From: Malachius bipustulatus
Lineage: Eukaryota; Arthropoda; Insecta; Coleoptera; Melyridae
Direction of reading: 5' to 3'
Length of the DNA: 64,000 nucleotides
Assembly (NCBI GenBank): GCA_910589415.1
Contig: OU342630.1
Span: forward strand, 53,037,412-53,101,411
In this document: piece by piece, positions 23,181-33,480 of the stretch
Numbering within the stretch: position 1 is the stretch's first letter
Layout of the letters: the number at the start of each line of letters is the position of its first letter
Notes under the pieces: generated by a model
Databases searched by the model: none
Told to the model about the DNA's origin: nothing
Seen by the model: only the letters and a program-made list of their open reading frames with translations
Made by a program: the position numbers and the translations under genes

Positions 23181-24118
23181 TGTAACGGGATTTTCAGCTG
23201 GGTTGAGACGATCACAGGGTTAGGTAGGTATTTGCCCCTCTTTTACCCGTAACAAGTCAATCAAAATTTTAAAAGCATTTATTTACAGTTACACAAATTT
23301 CAATACAACGGCATATGTTAATGTTGCGCGATGAGCTCGGATCAATGTGGGCTGTCCTCTTCCCTCGGTGATCTGTCTGATTGGATGCTGATATCGACGC
23401 TAGAGCGCGCGTCTTCGTATTGGTCGCCCGGACGGGCTATCACTGGAATTGAACTCACCACGTCAGTCGCTCCACTGCCATCGCCCGCTGCGTGTTGTGC
23501 TAGCAGCGGCCGCGGCCTCCGGCATACGCGCCGCGGCGATTTCGGAGAGAAATCATTCACGGACGCCTCAATCTGAAAAATACAAGCCCACTCACGGAGT
23601 ACCGAGGAGGGTATTATTAAATAGCTCAGGGTCGACAACTCAATACGTTGCGATCCCGACGCTCGTGACGCCTGGCCCTCAATACAGGCCTGGCGCCGTC
23701 TGAAAGGGGTCCGCCCGGGACCTCACTACAGCCCCGGTTGTTGCCCTGCTGTGACTGGCAGTCGACGGGAGCTCCATTCACTCTCATCAACTTACCGTTG
23801 CCGTGTTACAGTAAGGTTCAACTCAATGCATTGACCTACCGTCACCCGCTGAATGGATGCGACGGAGAGTGCACTCAATACATGCCTCCCGTCGTAGGGG
23901 TCGGGGCCTTCTAGCTCAGTACACTGGAAGGGAGAGAGAGACTCACGAGTCAGTTCCTCGGAGTCTTCTGCCTTGCTTGTCTTCTGGGTCTGCTTATATA
24001 GCCGGTGCCGGCGAGATAACCCGCTAATCATTGCTGTAAAAACTGTATCTTTCTGATAAACCCCTCGATTAATTAAAATAAATAATAATTAACTACGAAT
24101 TCCTCGGAATTCGTTACA
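23181..24118 (-). repeat. 3' LTR of the gag-only retrotransposon (938 bp)
   Basis: It is identical to the LTR at 25842-26775 as far as I can compare, apart from a 4-bp GGTA insertion near 23225. The ends are the short inverted repeat TGTAACG...CGTTACA. The flanking 4-bp target duplication AAAT lies at 23177-23180 and 26776-26779. On the minus strand a TATATAA box lies at 23994-24000 and an AATAAA at 23278-23283, the usual U3/R order. Short open frames in it occur identically in both LTRs and are not genes. Confidence 0.92.
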
Positions 24119-24128
24119 TCCCCGGCCC
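24119..24128 (-). promoter_or_regulatory. Polypurine tract of the gag-only element
   Basis: On the minus strand GGGCCGGGGA directly abuts the 3' LTR. This is the expected place for the plus-strand DNA primer of an LTR retrotransposon, although two pyrimidines interrupt the tract. Confidence 0.5.
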
Positions 24129-24229
24129 AATGGAAAAAAAAGAAAAATTGCTGCGTCTGAAAATAAAAGAAATATCCTGAAACAAATAAACAAAATGTAT
24201 ACCAAATCATTTTGTCGATTTTTCTTTTT

Positions 24230-25645
24230 TCAAACCACCCCCGTGGTCGAAGTCCGTATCAGTCCGGCCGACGCTCGGGGCGGTGGCCCGGGACAATGCT
24301 CGAGGATGCGCTCCTGGAACAATCTGTAGCCTTCGTTGCTGATGAACTGTGGCCTCCCGGGACTGTCCTGCTTGTACACCTGCGTCTTGCGAGGCTGATT
24401 CGGTCTGTGAGGTTCTGTCCTCTTCTGCTCTGTTTCGATGTGCCGCTCTGTCTTGTGAATTTCTGTCGTGCCGTTTTCCTCTGGATTTTTCTCGTTGATT
24501 TTGTGTGGTTCTGCTGTCTTTCTTGCTCTGTTCTGTTCTGCCTGTGCTGCGCTCTGCGCAGCCTGTTCTAGTCTGTTCTCTGTTTTGTGCTTCGTGCTGC
24601 ACTGTTCTGTCTGTTCTGTCCTTCTTTCTGTCTGTTTCTGTGCTGCTTGTTCTGATTGTCTCGGTTTGCTCTCTGCTCTGTGTTGTCTTGCAGCCTGTTC
24701 TGTTCGCTCTTCTGTTCTGTACTGTTTTGTTTGTTTTGTCTGCTTTGCTTGTTTCGATTTGTCTTCTGTCCTGTTCTGTTGAGCTGACTCTGTTCGGCAC
24801 TGTTTCGGTCTGTCTTCTGTTTTGATCTGCTCTGCTGGTCCTGCGGAGCAGCACTGAATAAACAGTAATTCATCCTCTACGTATGTGGGCTCCTGTTCCC
24901 CATCGTTCTGCTGTTGGCCTCCGTAGTAAGGACTGTCCTGCGGATCCTGTGTTCCTGGCTGACTTGGGGTCGTCGCTGACTGCGAGCTCGCGGAGGTTGA
25001 AGGCCAGTATATAGCGGCGGTTCTTTCTCTTTCGAGAGACTCGAACGCGCAGGCTACATCTAAGAGGTGCGATATCGATGTGACGTCATGCAGGTGGAGG
25101 TGGATGCGGAACTCCGGCCGCATATTCCTCTTCACTCTCTCGAGTTCCTGGCTGGGTGACATCGATCCGTCCCGTCGCATCAGGGTCTGTATTTCCGTTA
25201 CGTATTCCCTGATCGACTCGTTGGGCCTCTGTTTCCTGGCTCTGATTTCATCCTCCAGCGCCAACCGGTACTCGTACGGGAGAAACGCGCGCTTGAAGCT
25301 CCTGTCGAACTGGTCCCAGTCCTGCCAGTCGTTCTTGTTGTTCCTGTACCAGAGCAGCGTTTCCCCTTCTAGGAGCCCTGTTAGCGCCTTCAGCATGCCG
25401 TTTTTTGGGAAATTGTACGTGTTTCGCAACTCGTCCAGGCGTTCGATGAAAAGGATTGCGTCGTCTCGCTTGTGGTCGAAGTGCAGTCCCCATTCGCGGG
25501 CCTGGTTGATTATTTCCACTTGCGGCGGCTGGCGGTACCCCGTTGGTGCTGTCGCTGGTCCCCTAGCTGATTGAAGAGCCATTTTTATTCGTGCTACCTC
25601 GGCTTCCAATTCAGCGATTCTGTTTTGTCCGTTTTTGCTGGTCAT
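24230..25645 (-). CDS. gag: Gag polyprotein of a non-autonomous LTR retrotransposon
   Basis: One 471-residue frame fills most of the 1.72-kb internal region. Residues 5-28 form a short coiled coil (RIAELEAEVARIKMALQS). Residues about 55-205 look like a Retrotrans_gag capsid domain: LLWYRNN, FDRSFKRAFLPYEYRLALED, and ESIREYVTEIQTLMRR, the pattern of arthropod Ty3/gypsy-like Gags. Residues about 260-440 are an extreme E/Q/T/K/R-rich low-complexity region without a CCHC zinc knuckle. No protease, RT, RNase H or integrase frame exists in the element, so mobilisation would need an autonomous partner. The ATG at 25645 is the first in frame after the primer binding site. The intact frame fits the near-identical LTRs: a young insertion. 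Confidence 0.85.
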   Translation of the reverse strand: MTSKNGQNRIAELEAEVARIKMALQSARGPATAPTGYRQPPQVEIINQAREWGLHFDHKRDDAILFIERLDELRNTYNFPKNGMLKALTGLLEGETLLWYRNNKNDWQDWDQFDRSFKRAFLPYEYRLALEDEIRARKQRPNESIREYVTEIQTLMRRDGSMSPSQELERVKRNMRPEFRIHLHLHDVTSISHLLDVACAFESLERERTAAIYWPSTSASSQSATTPSQPGTQDPQDSPYYGGQQQNDGEQEPTYVEDELLFIQCCSAGPAEQIKTEDRPKQCRTESAQQNRTEDKSKQAKQTKQTKQYRTEERTEQAARQHRAESKPRQSEQAAQKQTERRTEQTEQCSTKHKTENRLEQAAQSAAQAEQNRARKTAEPHKINEKNPEENGTTEIHKTERHIETEQKRTEPHRPNQPRKTQVYKQDSPGRPQFISNEGYRLFQERILEHCPGPPPRASAGLIRTSTTGVV

Positions 25646-25824
25646 CTTGTATCCTGGTTCTGATTCCTGTTTGTTTCTGTTGCAGTGTACGTGTGCTGTA
25701 TTCTGTTACTGACCTCTTGAATATTCGGCGTTAATCTTGTCACTCATCCCGCTAGATACTGTTCTTCTGTCTGATCCTGTGACTGTACTGTACTGAGTTC
25801 TGTTACTCAAGAGTTTTAAATTTT

Positions 25825-25837
25825 ACGTTGGGCGCCA
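25825..25837 (-). promoter_or_regulatory. Primer binding site, tRNA-Lys type
   Basis: On the minus strand, four bases after the 5' LTR, lies TGGCGCCCAACGT. It is complementary to the 3' end of a tRNA-Lys(CUU)-like tRNA including CCA. It fixes the element's orientation as minus and identifies 25842-26775 as the 5' LTR. Confidence 0.8.
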
Positions 25838-25841
25838 ATCT

Positions 25842-26775
25842 TGTAACGGGATTTTCAGCTGGGTTGAGACGATCACAGGGTTAGGTATTTGCCCCTCTTT
25901 TACCCGTAACAAGTCAATCAAAATTTTAAAAGCATTTATTTACAGTTACACAAATTTCAATACAACGGCATATGTTAATGTTGCGCGATGAGCTCGGATC
26001 AATGTGGGCTGTCCTCTTCCCTCGGTGATCTGTCTGATTGGATGCTGATATCGACGCTAGAGCGCGCGTCTTCGTATTGGTCGCCCGGACGGGCTATCAC
26101 TGGAATTGAACTCACCACGTCAGTCGCTCCACTGCCATCGCCCGCTGCGTGTTGTGCTAGCAGCGGCCGCGGCCTCCGGCATACGCGCCGCGGCGATTTC
26201 GGAGAGAAATCATTCACGGACGCCTCAATCTGAAAAATACAAGCCCACTCACGGAGTACCGAGGAGGGTATTATTAAATAGCTCAGGGTCGACAACTCAA
26301 TACGTTGCGATCCCGACGCTCGTGACGCCTGGCCCTCAATACAGGCCTGGCGCCGTCTGAAAGGGGTCCGCCCGGGACCTCACTACAGCCCCGGTTGTTG
26401 CCCTGCTGTGACTGGCAGTCGACGGGAGCTCCATTCACTCTCATCAACTTACCGTTGCCGTGTTACAGTAAGGTTCAACTCAATGCATTGACCTACCGTC
26501 ACCCGCTGAATGGATGCGACGGAGAGTGCACTCAATACATGCCTCCCGTCGTAGGGGTCGGGGCCTTCTAGCTCAGTACACTGGAAGGGAGAGAGAGACT
26601 CACGAGTCAGTTCCTCGGAGTCTTCTGCCTTGCTTGTCTTCTGGGTCTGCTTATATAGCCGGTGCCGGCGAGATAACCCGCTAATCATTGCTGTAAAAAC
26701 TGTATCTTTCTGATAAACCCCTCGATTAATTAAAATAAATAATAATTAACTACGAATTCCTCGGAATTCGTTACA
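25842..26775 (-). repeat. 5' LTR of the gag-only retrotransposon (934 bp)
   Basis: It is a direct repeat of 23181-24118, with the same TGTAACG...CGTTACA ends. The 5' position follows from the adjacent primer binding site. It supplies the promoter for the gag transcript. Confidence 0.92.
26651..26657 (-). promoter_or_regulatory. TATA box in the 5' LTR
   Basis: TATATAA on the minus strand, in the context GGCTATATAAGCAGACC, about 120 bp from the LTR's outer end. The identical copy in the 3' LTR is at 23994-24000. It is the likely core promoter of the element. Confidence 0.65.
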
Positions 26776-27650
26776 AAATAATAACCGGTCGTGACCCAAA
26801 TAAGTATTATCTACCTATGCTTGTGTACCTATGTGCCTACGTACCCGGTCTTTCATCATTTAAATGGACACAATTAATAATAATAATAATAACAAGTGCC
26901 AAGCTTCCAAACTTGGCTAAATAATTCCTGCCCCTTTGGTAAAGCAAACTGCTCAGTTCCAACTCATGAATCAGCTCAAGACGGAAGGTAACCTAATACA
27001 AATACTGGTTTTCCCACCGAAAATCTTGTAAGTACCTACGTCAAATTTTATTTATTTCCCGGAAGCTGAGCCAGAAGCAAAAGCCGGCAAGTTAACGAGC
27101 AACGTTAACTTACCTAGAAGTGAAATTAGTGAATCATTAATATTGAAATATTGTCTCACCATAATTTAATATGCCTTGATATATTTTAAGATCACACATT
27201 TTGTGAAGCGACAGCAGATATAACTCAGCTAGAGTTTGATAATTAAAATTGTTTATTGAAATATTTAGTTTAAGATATTCCTTTTACATATTATGAAATA
27301 GAACATTTATTTATCCTCTAATTGTACATATTAATGTAAATATAATTTTTTTCAAGGCTTCTTCAACATAGGGATAACCTCGACTAAAGTAGTCTATAAA
27401 AATAGAAACAAGTAAAATCATAAGCGAATATTTTGTAATTTTTTTTTCTCTTTATGTAGGAGTGAGTTGCACATTAGTGCACGAATTTGGCGCCTAATTT
27501 GAACTTTCTACTTTGGTAAAAATAAGAATGGTGTATTTTCAAAAATGTATTACCTCTTATCTTGCACCGATATCTTATCGTCTCAATTACCTTAAATACC
27601 TTAACGATAATTATTAATATCTTATCCTATTTTCTCGCACCTACCCTACA
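26776..27650. repeat. Solo-LTR-like repeat copy A, right piece
   Basis: It continues copy A after the LTR element. It shares TACGTACCCGGT, CATCATTTAAAT, TTATTTCCCGGAAGCTGAGC with AAAAGCCGGCAAGTTAACGA, and TACCTTAACGATAAT with 56880-57563 in the same order and spacing. It ends CTACCCTACA. No frame of useful length is present. Confidence 0.65.
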
Positions 27651-28596
27651 CTTTCTCCACAAAAATGTATTGTTTTTAAATATCATTTGCCTATTTCTCC
27701 ACTTTTTTTATGAAACTAAAACATCAAAACATAACTAGAATCATGTATAGCTTTTATTAAGTTTTCACAACAATATTATGTAAACGTAACAAATTCCTTA
27801 AAACTACATTAAAAAAATCTCAGTCTATATACATGTATGTGTAATAAAAAATGAAAATAAATATGCCAGTATTATCAACCTTATGAAAAACTAATATTAA
27901 TCAACCAAAGAACTGACTGTGAAATAAATTCAGTATAAATTAACATAACAACGAAAATATGAATAATAATGAGCTGTAACAATCAAAATTACCCACTGTT
28001 AACAATCAACAATCAAAATTTCACTTATAACAAAATATAACATACAAAATATATTTACATGCACTCAATGAAAGCGAGAAATGAAACCTTTCTAATATCC
28101 TTTCTTTATCCGAATAAGTACCTACTTACAGGCTGTTCCATAAATATTACTACCAGCTTAGGGGGGCTAATCAAAATTTGAAAATTTTATTTTGTTTTAT
28201 TTATATTCTTCAGTTATATTGTTTGATTTATATTTTTTCACTTTTATTATGTTTATTTTCATATTTCAATTTTTTTTACAATCATTAACATAATTTTTAC
28301 TTTGACATTCTCAATAATCCTCCCCCTACGTTATCCGAAAAATTTTCTTTATCAAGCTAAAACTTGCAGAAAATATCAAAAATCCAATGAACTGTATTCG
28401 AAAAAATGAGCTGTTGAGAGAACCAATAATAATTACACTGTAGATAGATTTCAAAAATCTCTACAAATGGCGTTCGATTTCATAAAAAAAAATTGAGCAT
28501 AATTTTATCTTATGATTTATAATAATTCAAGTTATCTACTATCAGAACTAGAATAGTCTAACCTGACCATGAAACAAGATAACCACTTGGATTTTT
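27651..28596. other. AT-rich DNA downstream of the cuticle gene
   Basis: ACAGGCTGTTCC at 28132 resembles one end of the TIR element at 18393, but I found no partner end. Nothing else was recognised. Confidence 0.4.
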
Positions 28597-28602
28597 TTTA
28601 TT
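28597..28602 (-). terminator. Poly(A) signal of the cuticle protein gene
   Basis: AATAAA on the minus strand, 25 bp after the TGA stop at 28628-28630. The 3' UTR would be short, and the position is suitable. Confidence 0.5.
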
Positions 28603-28627
28603 ATCACTAGTTTTGAGGGCGATGCAG

Positions 28628-28876
28628 TCAACCCTCTTTTGACGCCTGTCCTACTTTCTCGTAGGAGACTTTCGCGTGGTAGCCGGTGGAGTCGCTGTAG
28701 TAGTCGACCTTTTGCATTCTTCCATCGGGGAGAAGAACGTGGTATGAGCCCTTCGCCCCGCTTTTGTCGCGCATCTCTTCGTGTCCATAAGTGCTGCCCT
28801 TGTTCTGGTCCTTCACGCGGTACCCGAAAGCGTATCCTCCTCCTCTGCTCATGTCGTCCTCACCTTGATTAGAATC
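28628..28876 (-). CDS. R&R cuticular protein, pro-resilin-like, last exon
   Basis: The exon starts after TTTTATTTTAG (acceptor at 28877-28878) and encodes 82 residues ending with TGA. It begins DSNQGEDDMSRGGG and then carries an extended Rebers-Riddiford chitin-binding domain (chitin_bind_4): YAFGYRVKD, GHEEMRDKSGAKGSYHVLLP, DGRMQKVDYYSD and GYHAKVSYE. The GHEE...GSYHVLLPDGR...Y wording is typical of pro-resilin-like cuticle proteins rather than plain RR-1 or RR-2. Such proteins are secreted into the cuticle and bind chitin through the aromatic face of the domain. The signal peptide and repeat exons must lie further right on the minus strand; I could not identify them. The acidic start fits the usual lead-in to the domain. 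Confidence 0.82.
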   Translation of the reverse strand, partial: DSNQGEDDMSRGGGYAFGYRVKDQNKGSTYGHEEMRDKSGAKGSYHVLLPDGRMQKVDYYSDSTGYHAKVSYEKVGQASKEG

Positions 28877-31800
28877 CTAAAATAAAATTTGAAATTAAAG
28901 TCAAACATAATTATTATAATAATTATTAGTAAATTTATAAAATTAAAAAAAATGTATCCTTAAAATAAAATTATGTCTTATGGTAGTAAAAAAGTCTTAT
29001 GGTTTTTCGGCATATGGTTTTTTGATTTGGTGAAATTGCTCATGACGTCATTCGGTAGCAATATTATTTTCTCAATGTGGATTTTTGCGTACAGTACCAT
29101 ATAAAATGATGACAAATGACATGCACACCACCTGTCATGGATCATTTACAACTGTCAAATTTGACGTTTTCTACGAAAAATACAAAATATGGCATTAGCT
29201 TTCAAAATTTTGGAAAATTTTAGAGGAAAAAAATGTTTGATATTTCATTTTTCTCCCATGTACCAATTTTTGAACCCTCTAGCAAGAATTTTTTTTTAAC
29301 AATTTGTTGAACTGAGCTTTCTAAGCTTAAAACCAATTCGAAACTTGAATAAAATTATTTCCCTATTCATATTATGTAAATTTTTTTAATAATGAGGTTT
29401 TTATAATAAAGGCCACACTTTAAGAAGAGACTTTTTGCCTATAGCCCTTAACAATTTTCAATTAATTATCATTTTTTGGCAATTACTTCTGTTATAATAA
29501 ATTCCCTTATATAAACACCAAAAACCTGCTTCAAAAACGAATTTTTGATTAAAATCCATAATAATACTGTTCATTTTTTATCGTTTCCTTCTTTGTGAGT
29601 AGGTATTTATGAATAAAATAAACGAGCTTAGACATGCAGCTAATTTTCAAGAAAATTAGCGGCATACCTACATCTAAACTCGCAAAGAATCAGCGAAAGT
29701 TCCCAATTTCCCACATAGATCTCCAGAAGGCGATCACCGGTGCAGATAATGCAAAATAGCTGATCACATGACTTCGCATTAGTCTTGAACCTGAGAATCA
29801 GGCGCAGTTAATTACTCGTATGAATATAACATAAATAACATAACGTATGATGAATTAGATATTAGTTCACAGGCTGACAGGTTAACTCTAAAAGAAAGCA
29901 GTTCCTTTACTTCTCCTCTCTTCGGCACCGGCACCACTCGAGTTTGTGATGCATTGTTGAACTAATAGAAAGTATTCAATTCATTCCTTGTTTTCCTTCG
30001 TGATCATGACAGTGTAAAAGTGTGATGTCAAGGAAAATGTCAATATTTGCTATTATTGTAACATGCATGCAATTTCTGTACAGTATGTTAGAAGGAGCAT
30101 GAATAGAAATGTTCGATCATATAAAATTTTCTTATCTTAAATCAGTTTTATTAACAAATTTACTGCATTGCATATCTGATGTCCCAAAATTCAAAAATTT
30201 ATTATTGAAATAACATTCAACACTCCATGGACATATTTATAACTACATTATAGTTTATTATAATCGTAAACGACTGTACATTCAATGAGAGACAATGGTA
30301 GGTGACATTAATTTGAATCCGTACAAAGAGTAGGTATATAAAGAAACAAAAATATTTAAAATCATCAGTAGAGTAGAGGTAGCTTCAAGATGATACAAAA
30401 GAAACGAGTCTCCCCCTGCTTCATTATTAAATTCTAATTCTTAAAAAAATTTCTTATTGCGAAATTATTCACAAATGGTGAAATGGTTTAGGTAGCTATA
30501 ACTGTCAGAAAGGTTTAATCAGAAATGATAAAGAGATTTCTAGTGCTTGTTTTACAATAATTAATTGAAACTAAAGTGGCTGATATTTACCGTTAGACCA
30601 GAGGAAACTGTCAACGTGCTTATTGTGAATTGTTTAAGAGTATCTTGACTTTTTAAAATTAATTATAAAAAATCGTAAAGGAGACTTTTATCAATTAATT
30701 ATGTGCCTATTTGGCTTAATTTTTATTATATTGGCATGCCTATGGCCCCTATCACGCAATTAACTTTCCGACCATAAAAACAGATCATCGTCAGCTTGTA
30801 GGTACTAACGAGCAGATGATGAACAGCCCATAAGAAAGTCATTTAATCGCTGATCCAAATAACATCAAAGGAAAGAGAATAATCTGATACAAGCTTCCTA
30901 TTATGGATTATGGTAGTTAAAAATAATTGGAAATATAGTAACTTAATATAACAGAATTCTACAAAGACGAAAACGATAACAAAGGTTAGGAACTATAACA
31001 AAATCGTGAATGAGGGAAATAAAGTCAGCAGGTAATAGTAAACCAAAAAATTTCAAAAAAAAAATTTACTAAGAAAATTGGGGCGGAGCTTGAAATACTT
31101 AGTTGAAGATGAAAAATCAGTCAAGAAACTTAAAGACTTAACGAGAACGTCTTTATATATCAAAAGAAGTAATTAAAAGTATAAAACTTCGGACACTCCT
31201 ATCTTTTCTCTAAATATGTTAATGGTCAGATTATTTAAGTAATTTGTTGTCCTCAACATTTCAGCTTGATCAAAGGTATAAGCAACCTATCAAGAACAAT
31301 ACAAGGATATTTAAAAGATCGAAGAAAAACTGTTTGGAGGAGCGCAGCCACGATTTCTTCGATTATTATGTCTAAGAACCGTTATTGTCTTATTACCGTC
31401 CTTCCAAACTTTATTTTTGTGCAATTTGTCCGAAAATTAAATATTATTAAGTATAATGTACTTAATGACATCATTGATTGAGTACTGAATCAAAATTTAC
31501 ATAGATTACTCACTCCTAGAATCAAATCCAAGTATACCAGTTTTTGTATTATAAACATAAATTTTCATCACAAAATGTCTTTATTTCTTATATTTTTATA
31601 ACAGAACTACAATAAATAATAATAAAAACCAAGCAGATGGTGAATCTTAATAAATAATATAAATAATACTTGTAAAAATTTAATACCTACCCATTTTTCC
31701 ATAAAAAAATTACAAAACATTTTTTCGATCGAAGAAGATCGTCAGAATTAAACATTACCGCCACCGCCACAGTATCAACTCAGTGGGGCGAATAAGAATA

Positions 31801-32152
31801 TCGAAGAATTTATATATTGTGTGGTCTTTATGCAGAATCAGAGTCACATCACAAACAACTCTTCAGGTACCAAAGATGTCATTATCACTAGCAGAATTTC
31901 CTAATTAGCAGGTTAGATATTTCCATTTCTCTCTAGTGTTCACAAAACGAGTTCCTGGAGGGTTTTATAGCCCAGTGATTTAGTTTTAGAAATACTTTCA
32001 TTGTTTAATAATTAAAGATTTATGTTTTCTTTCAGGGAGGTTGAGTTGGCAAGCCTATTGTCTCTGTTGTTGTAGTAAAATAATTGTTTATCATTACACG
32101 TGTTAGCAAGAGTGTTCTTTTTCTAATTGCCAAATAGTAGCTATTAACAGGG
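28877..32152. other. AT-rich DNA, probably intron and 5' region of the cuticle gene
   Basis: The donor and first exon of the cuticle gene should be in this direction, but I found no convincing signal-peptide exon. A small inverted repeat lies near 29626-29688. The 71-codon frame at 31266-31481 has no recognisable features. Confidence 0.35.
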
Positions 32153-32322
32153 TTGTAGATATCAATCATTTTTCTTTTTTTATAGAAAAGGTTGATTTTA
32201 AATCATATAGACTCGCCATACCTTAGTTCGCGAAAGTCTTAAGAATCTACGACCCTATTTCGACTGAACGAGTTTCAAAATAAAACAATTCTTACTAGAC
32301 CAAACTTGATTCAGTACATAAA

Positions 32323-32378
32323 TGGCGCCCAACGTGGAGCACTAACCCACGATTAAGAGTCTTATGCTCTACTGACTC
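32323..32378 (-). pseudogene. tRNA-Lys-derived pseudogene or retro-copy including CCA
   Basis: Read on the minus strand, GTCAGTAGAGCATAAGACTC, TTAAT, then CGTGGGTTAGTGCTCCACG and TTGGGCGCCA match the D-arm, anticodon arm (CTT), T-arm and acceptor end of a eukaryotic tRNA-Lys. About eight bases between the anticodon stem and the T-arm are missing. The terminal CCA is encoded, although eukaryotic tRNA genes lack it, so the source was a mature tRNA. The preceding plus-strand sequence ends TTCAGTACA and has an AATAAAAC signal 40 bp before, as an LTR would (perhaps 32154-32316). A primer-binding site extended by copying of the tRNA primer, or a SINE, are the options. Confidence 0.55.
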
Positions 32379-32884
32379 TATCTTTTTATCTGAACTAGCT
32401 CTAAATTATATCAAAATTGATCAATAATTTACTAATAGTTTTTAATAGGTTGGTGATACTCATTAGCATAATAAATAAAATCCAAACAATTTATTAAATC
32501 ATTCTGGGGAAATTTTAGAAAATAAGACAAGAGCCAAAGCACTTCATCATGAACATTAATAATCACCTGCCTATCACAAACTATAGCTAAACTGTTGATA
32601 AATTTTGACAGCTAAAGACATTCAGAGGAAGTGCCTACTAATAAAAAATAAAGGTCACCTTAATGACTATTTTCTTGGTTATTTCTGAACCAATTTTGAA
32701 CTAAAAAAAAACAGCTGACTAGAGAACTGAATACTTGTTTCGAATATATGAAAATATATAAGGGGTTCTATTCATTTTTTTAAGGATGGGAGAAGAAACT
32801 TAGGGTATGTTGAAGTGAGGGTTGTTTTCACGTTCGATTATCTCAACCTGTCTATGAAATGAATGTCCGAATGTCTGAATCTCC
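32379..32884. other. AT-rich intergenic DNA, nothing recognised
   Basis: No frame, repeat or RNA signal could be supported here. Confidence 0.35.
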
Positions 32885-33480
32885 AAAATCGCGTTTTTTC
32901 GAATTCAAAAACGCTCCTGTGGTTTTATTTTTCAAGATCAGTGAACAGAATTTGGCACTCTTGAAAAACTTTTGAAGGAATTGGAATTTTCGTTAAAAAA
33001 GTTATCTAAAATCACATGGTTTCTACAGGGTGTCGTTTCAAAATTCTAAAAAAAAAAAAAACGTTCATGTAGCACACCATTTCAGGTCGCAGTTTTCAAT
33101 TAGGAGACTAAAATTTTTGTGGGGATAAGACACTCATAAGAAGTGTAACAGTTTCAAAATAGCGGCCATGCATTTGAATTTACGGAAAATTGGCTAATTT
33201 TTGAACCGCTGTATAAGCATATGAATGATAGTGTGAAAAAATGCTATTTTTTCATTAGTTTTGCCGGTGTCGTGGGTAGGAAAAGGGTGAAAATTTATAA
33301 ATTTCTATAACTGTTGATGAGCATATCTTTATGCGCATATGAGCATATTTTTAAAGGAATTCAACAAAAAAATTTACAGTAGATAACTACACTAACAACC
33401 TTTAACCTCAAGCAAAGAATAAAAATGGTGGAGATTCTATCAAATTCTAATTTTTTGAATGAAGTTTAATTCTCTGAAAT
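32885..33480 (-). repeat. Reversed, decayed copy of the 650-bp dispersed repeat
   Basis: It begins CCAAAATCGCGTTTTTTCGA with AAAACGCTCCTGTGG and continues with CTACAGGGTGTCG, CATTTCAGGTCGCAGTTTTC, GGTAGGAAAAGGG and ATGGTGGAGAT. These are the order and orientation of 21003-21655. It has many small deletions. Confidence 0.65.

Noticed and set aside
24207..24873. Long overlapping frames on both strands next to gag
   Set aside because: They are shadows of the low-complexity gag tail in other frames; only the 471-codon frame has a recognisable domain.
23331..26688. Paired 79-98-codon frames in two places, suggesting duplicated genes
   Set aside because: They fall entirely inside the two LTRs and are identical because the LTRs are.
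29895..30020. Possible first exon of the cuticle gene on the minus strand
   Set aside because: ATG-bearing frames there do not give a signal peptide and do not end in a usable donor.
32323..32378. Functional tRNA-Lys gene
   Set aside because: About eight bases before the T-arm are missing, the 5' acceptor strand does not pair, and CCA is encoded, so it is a retro-derived fragment.
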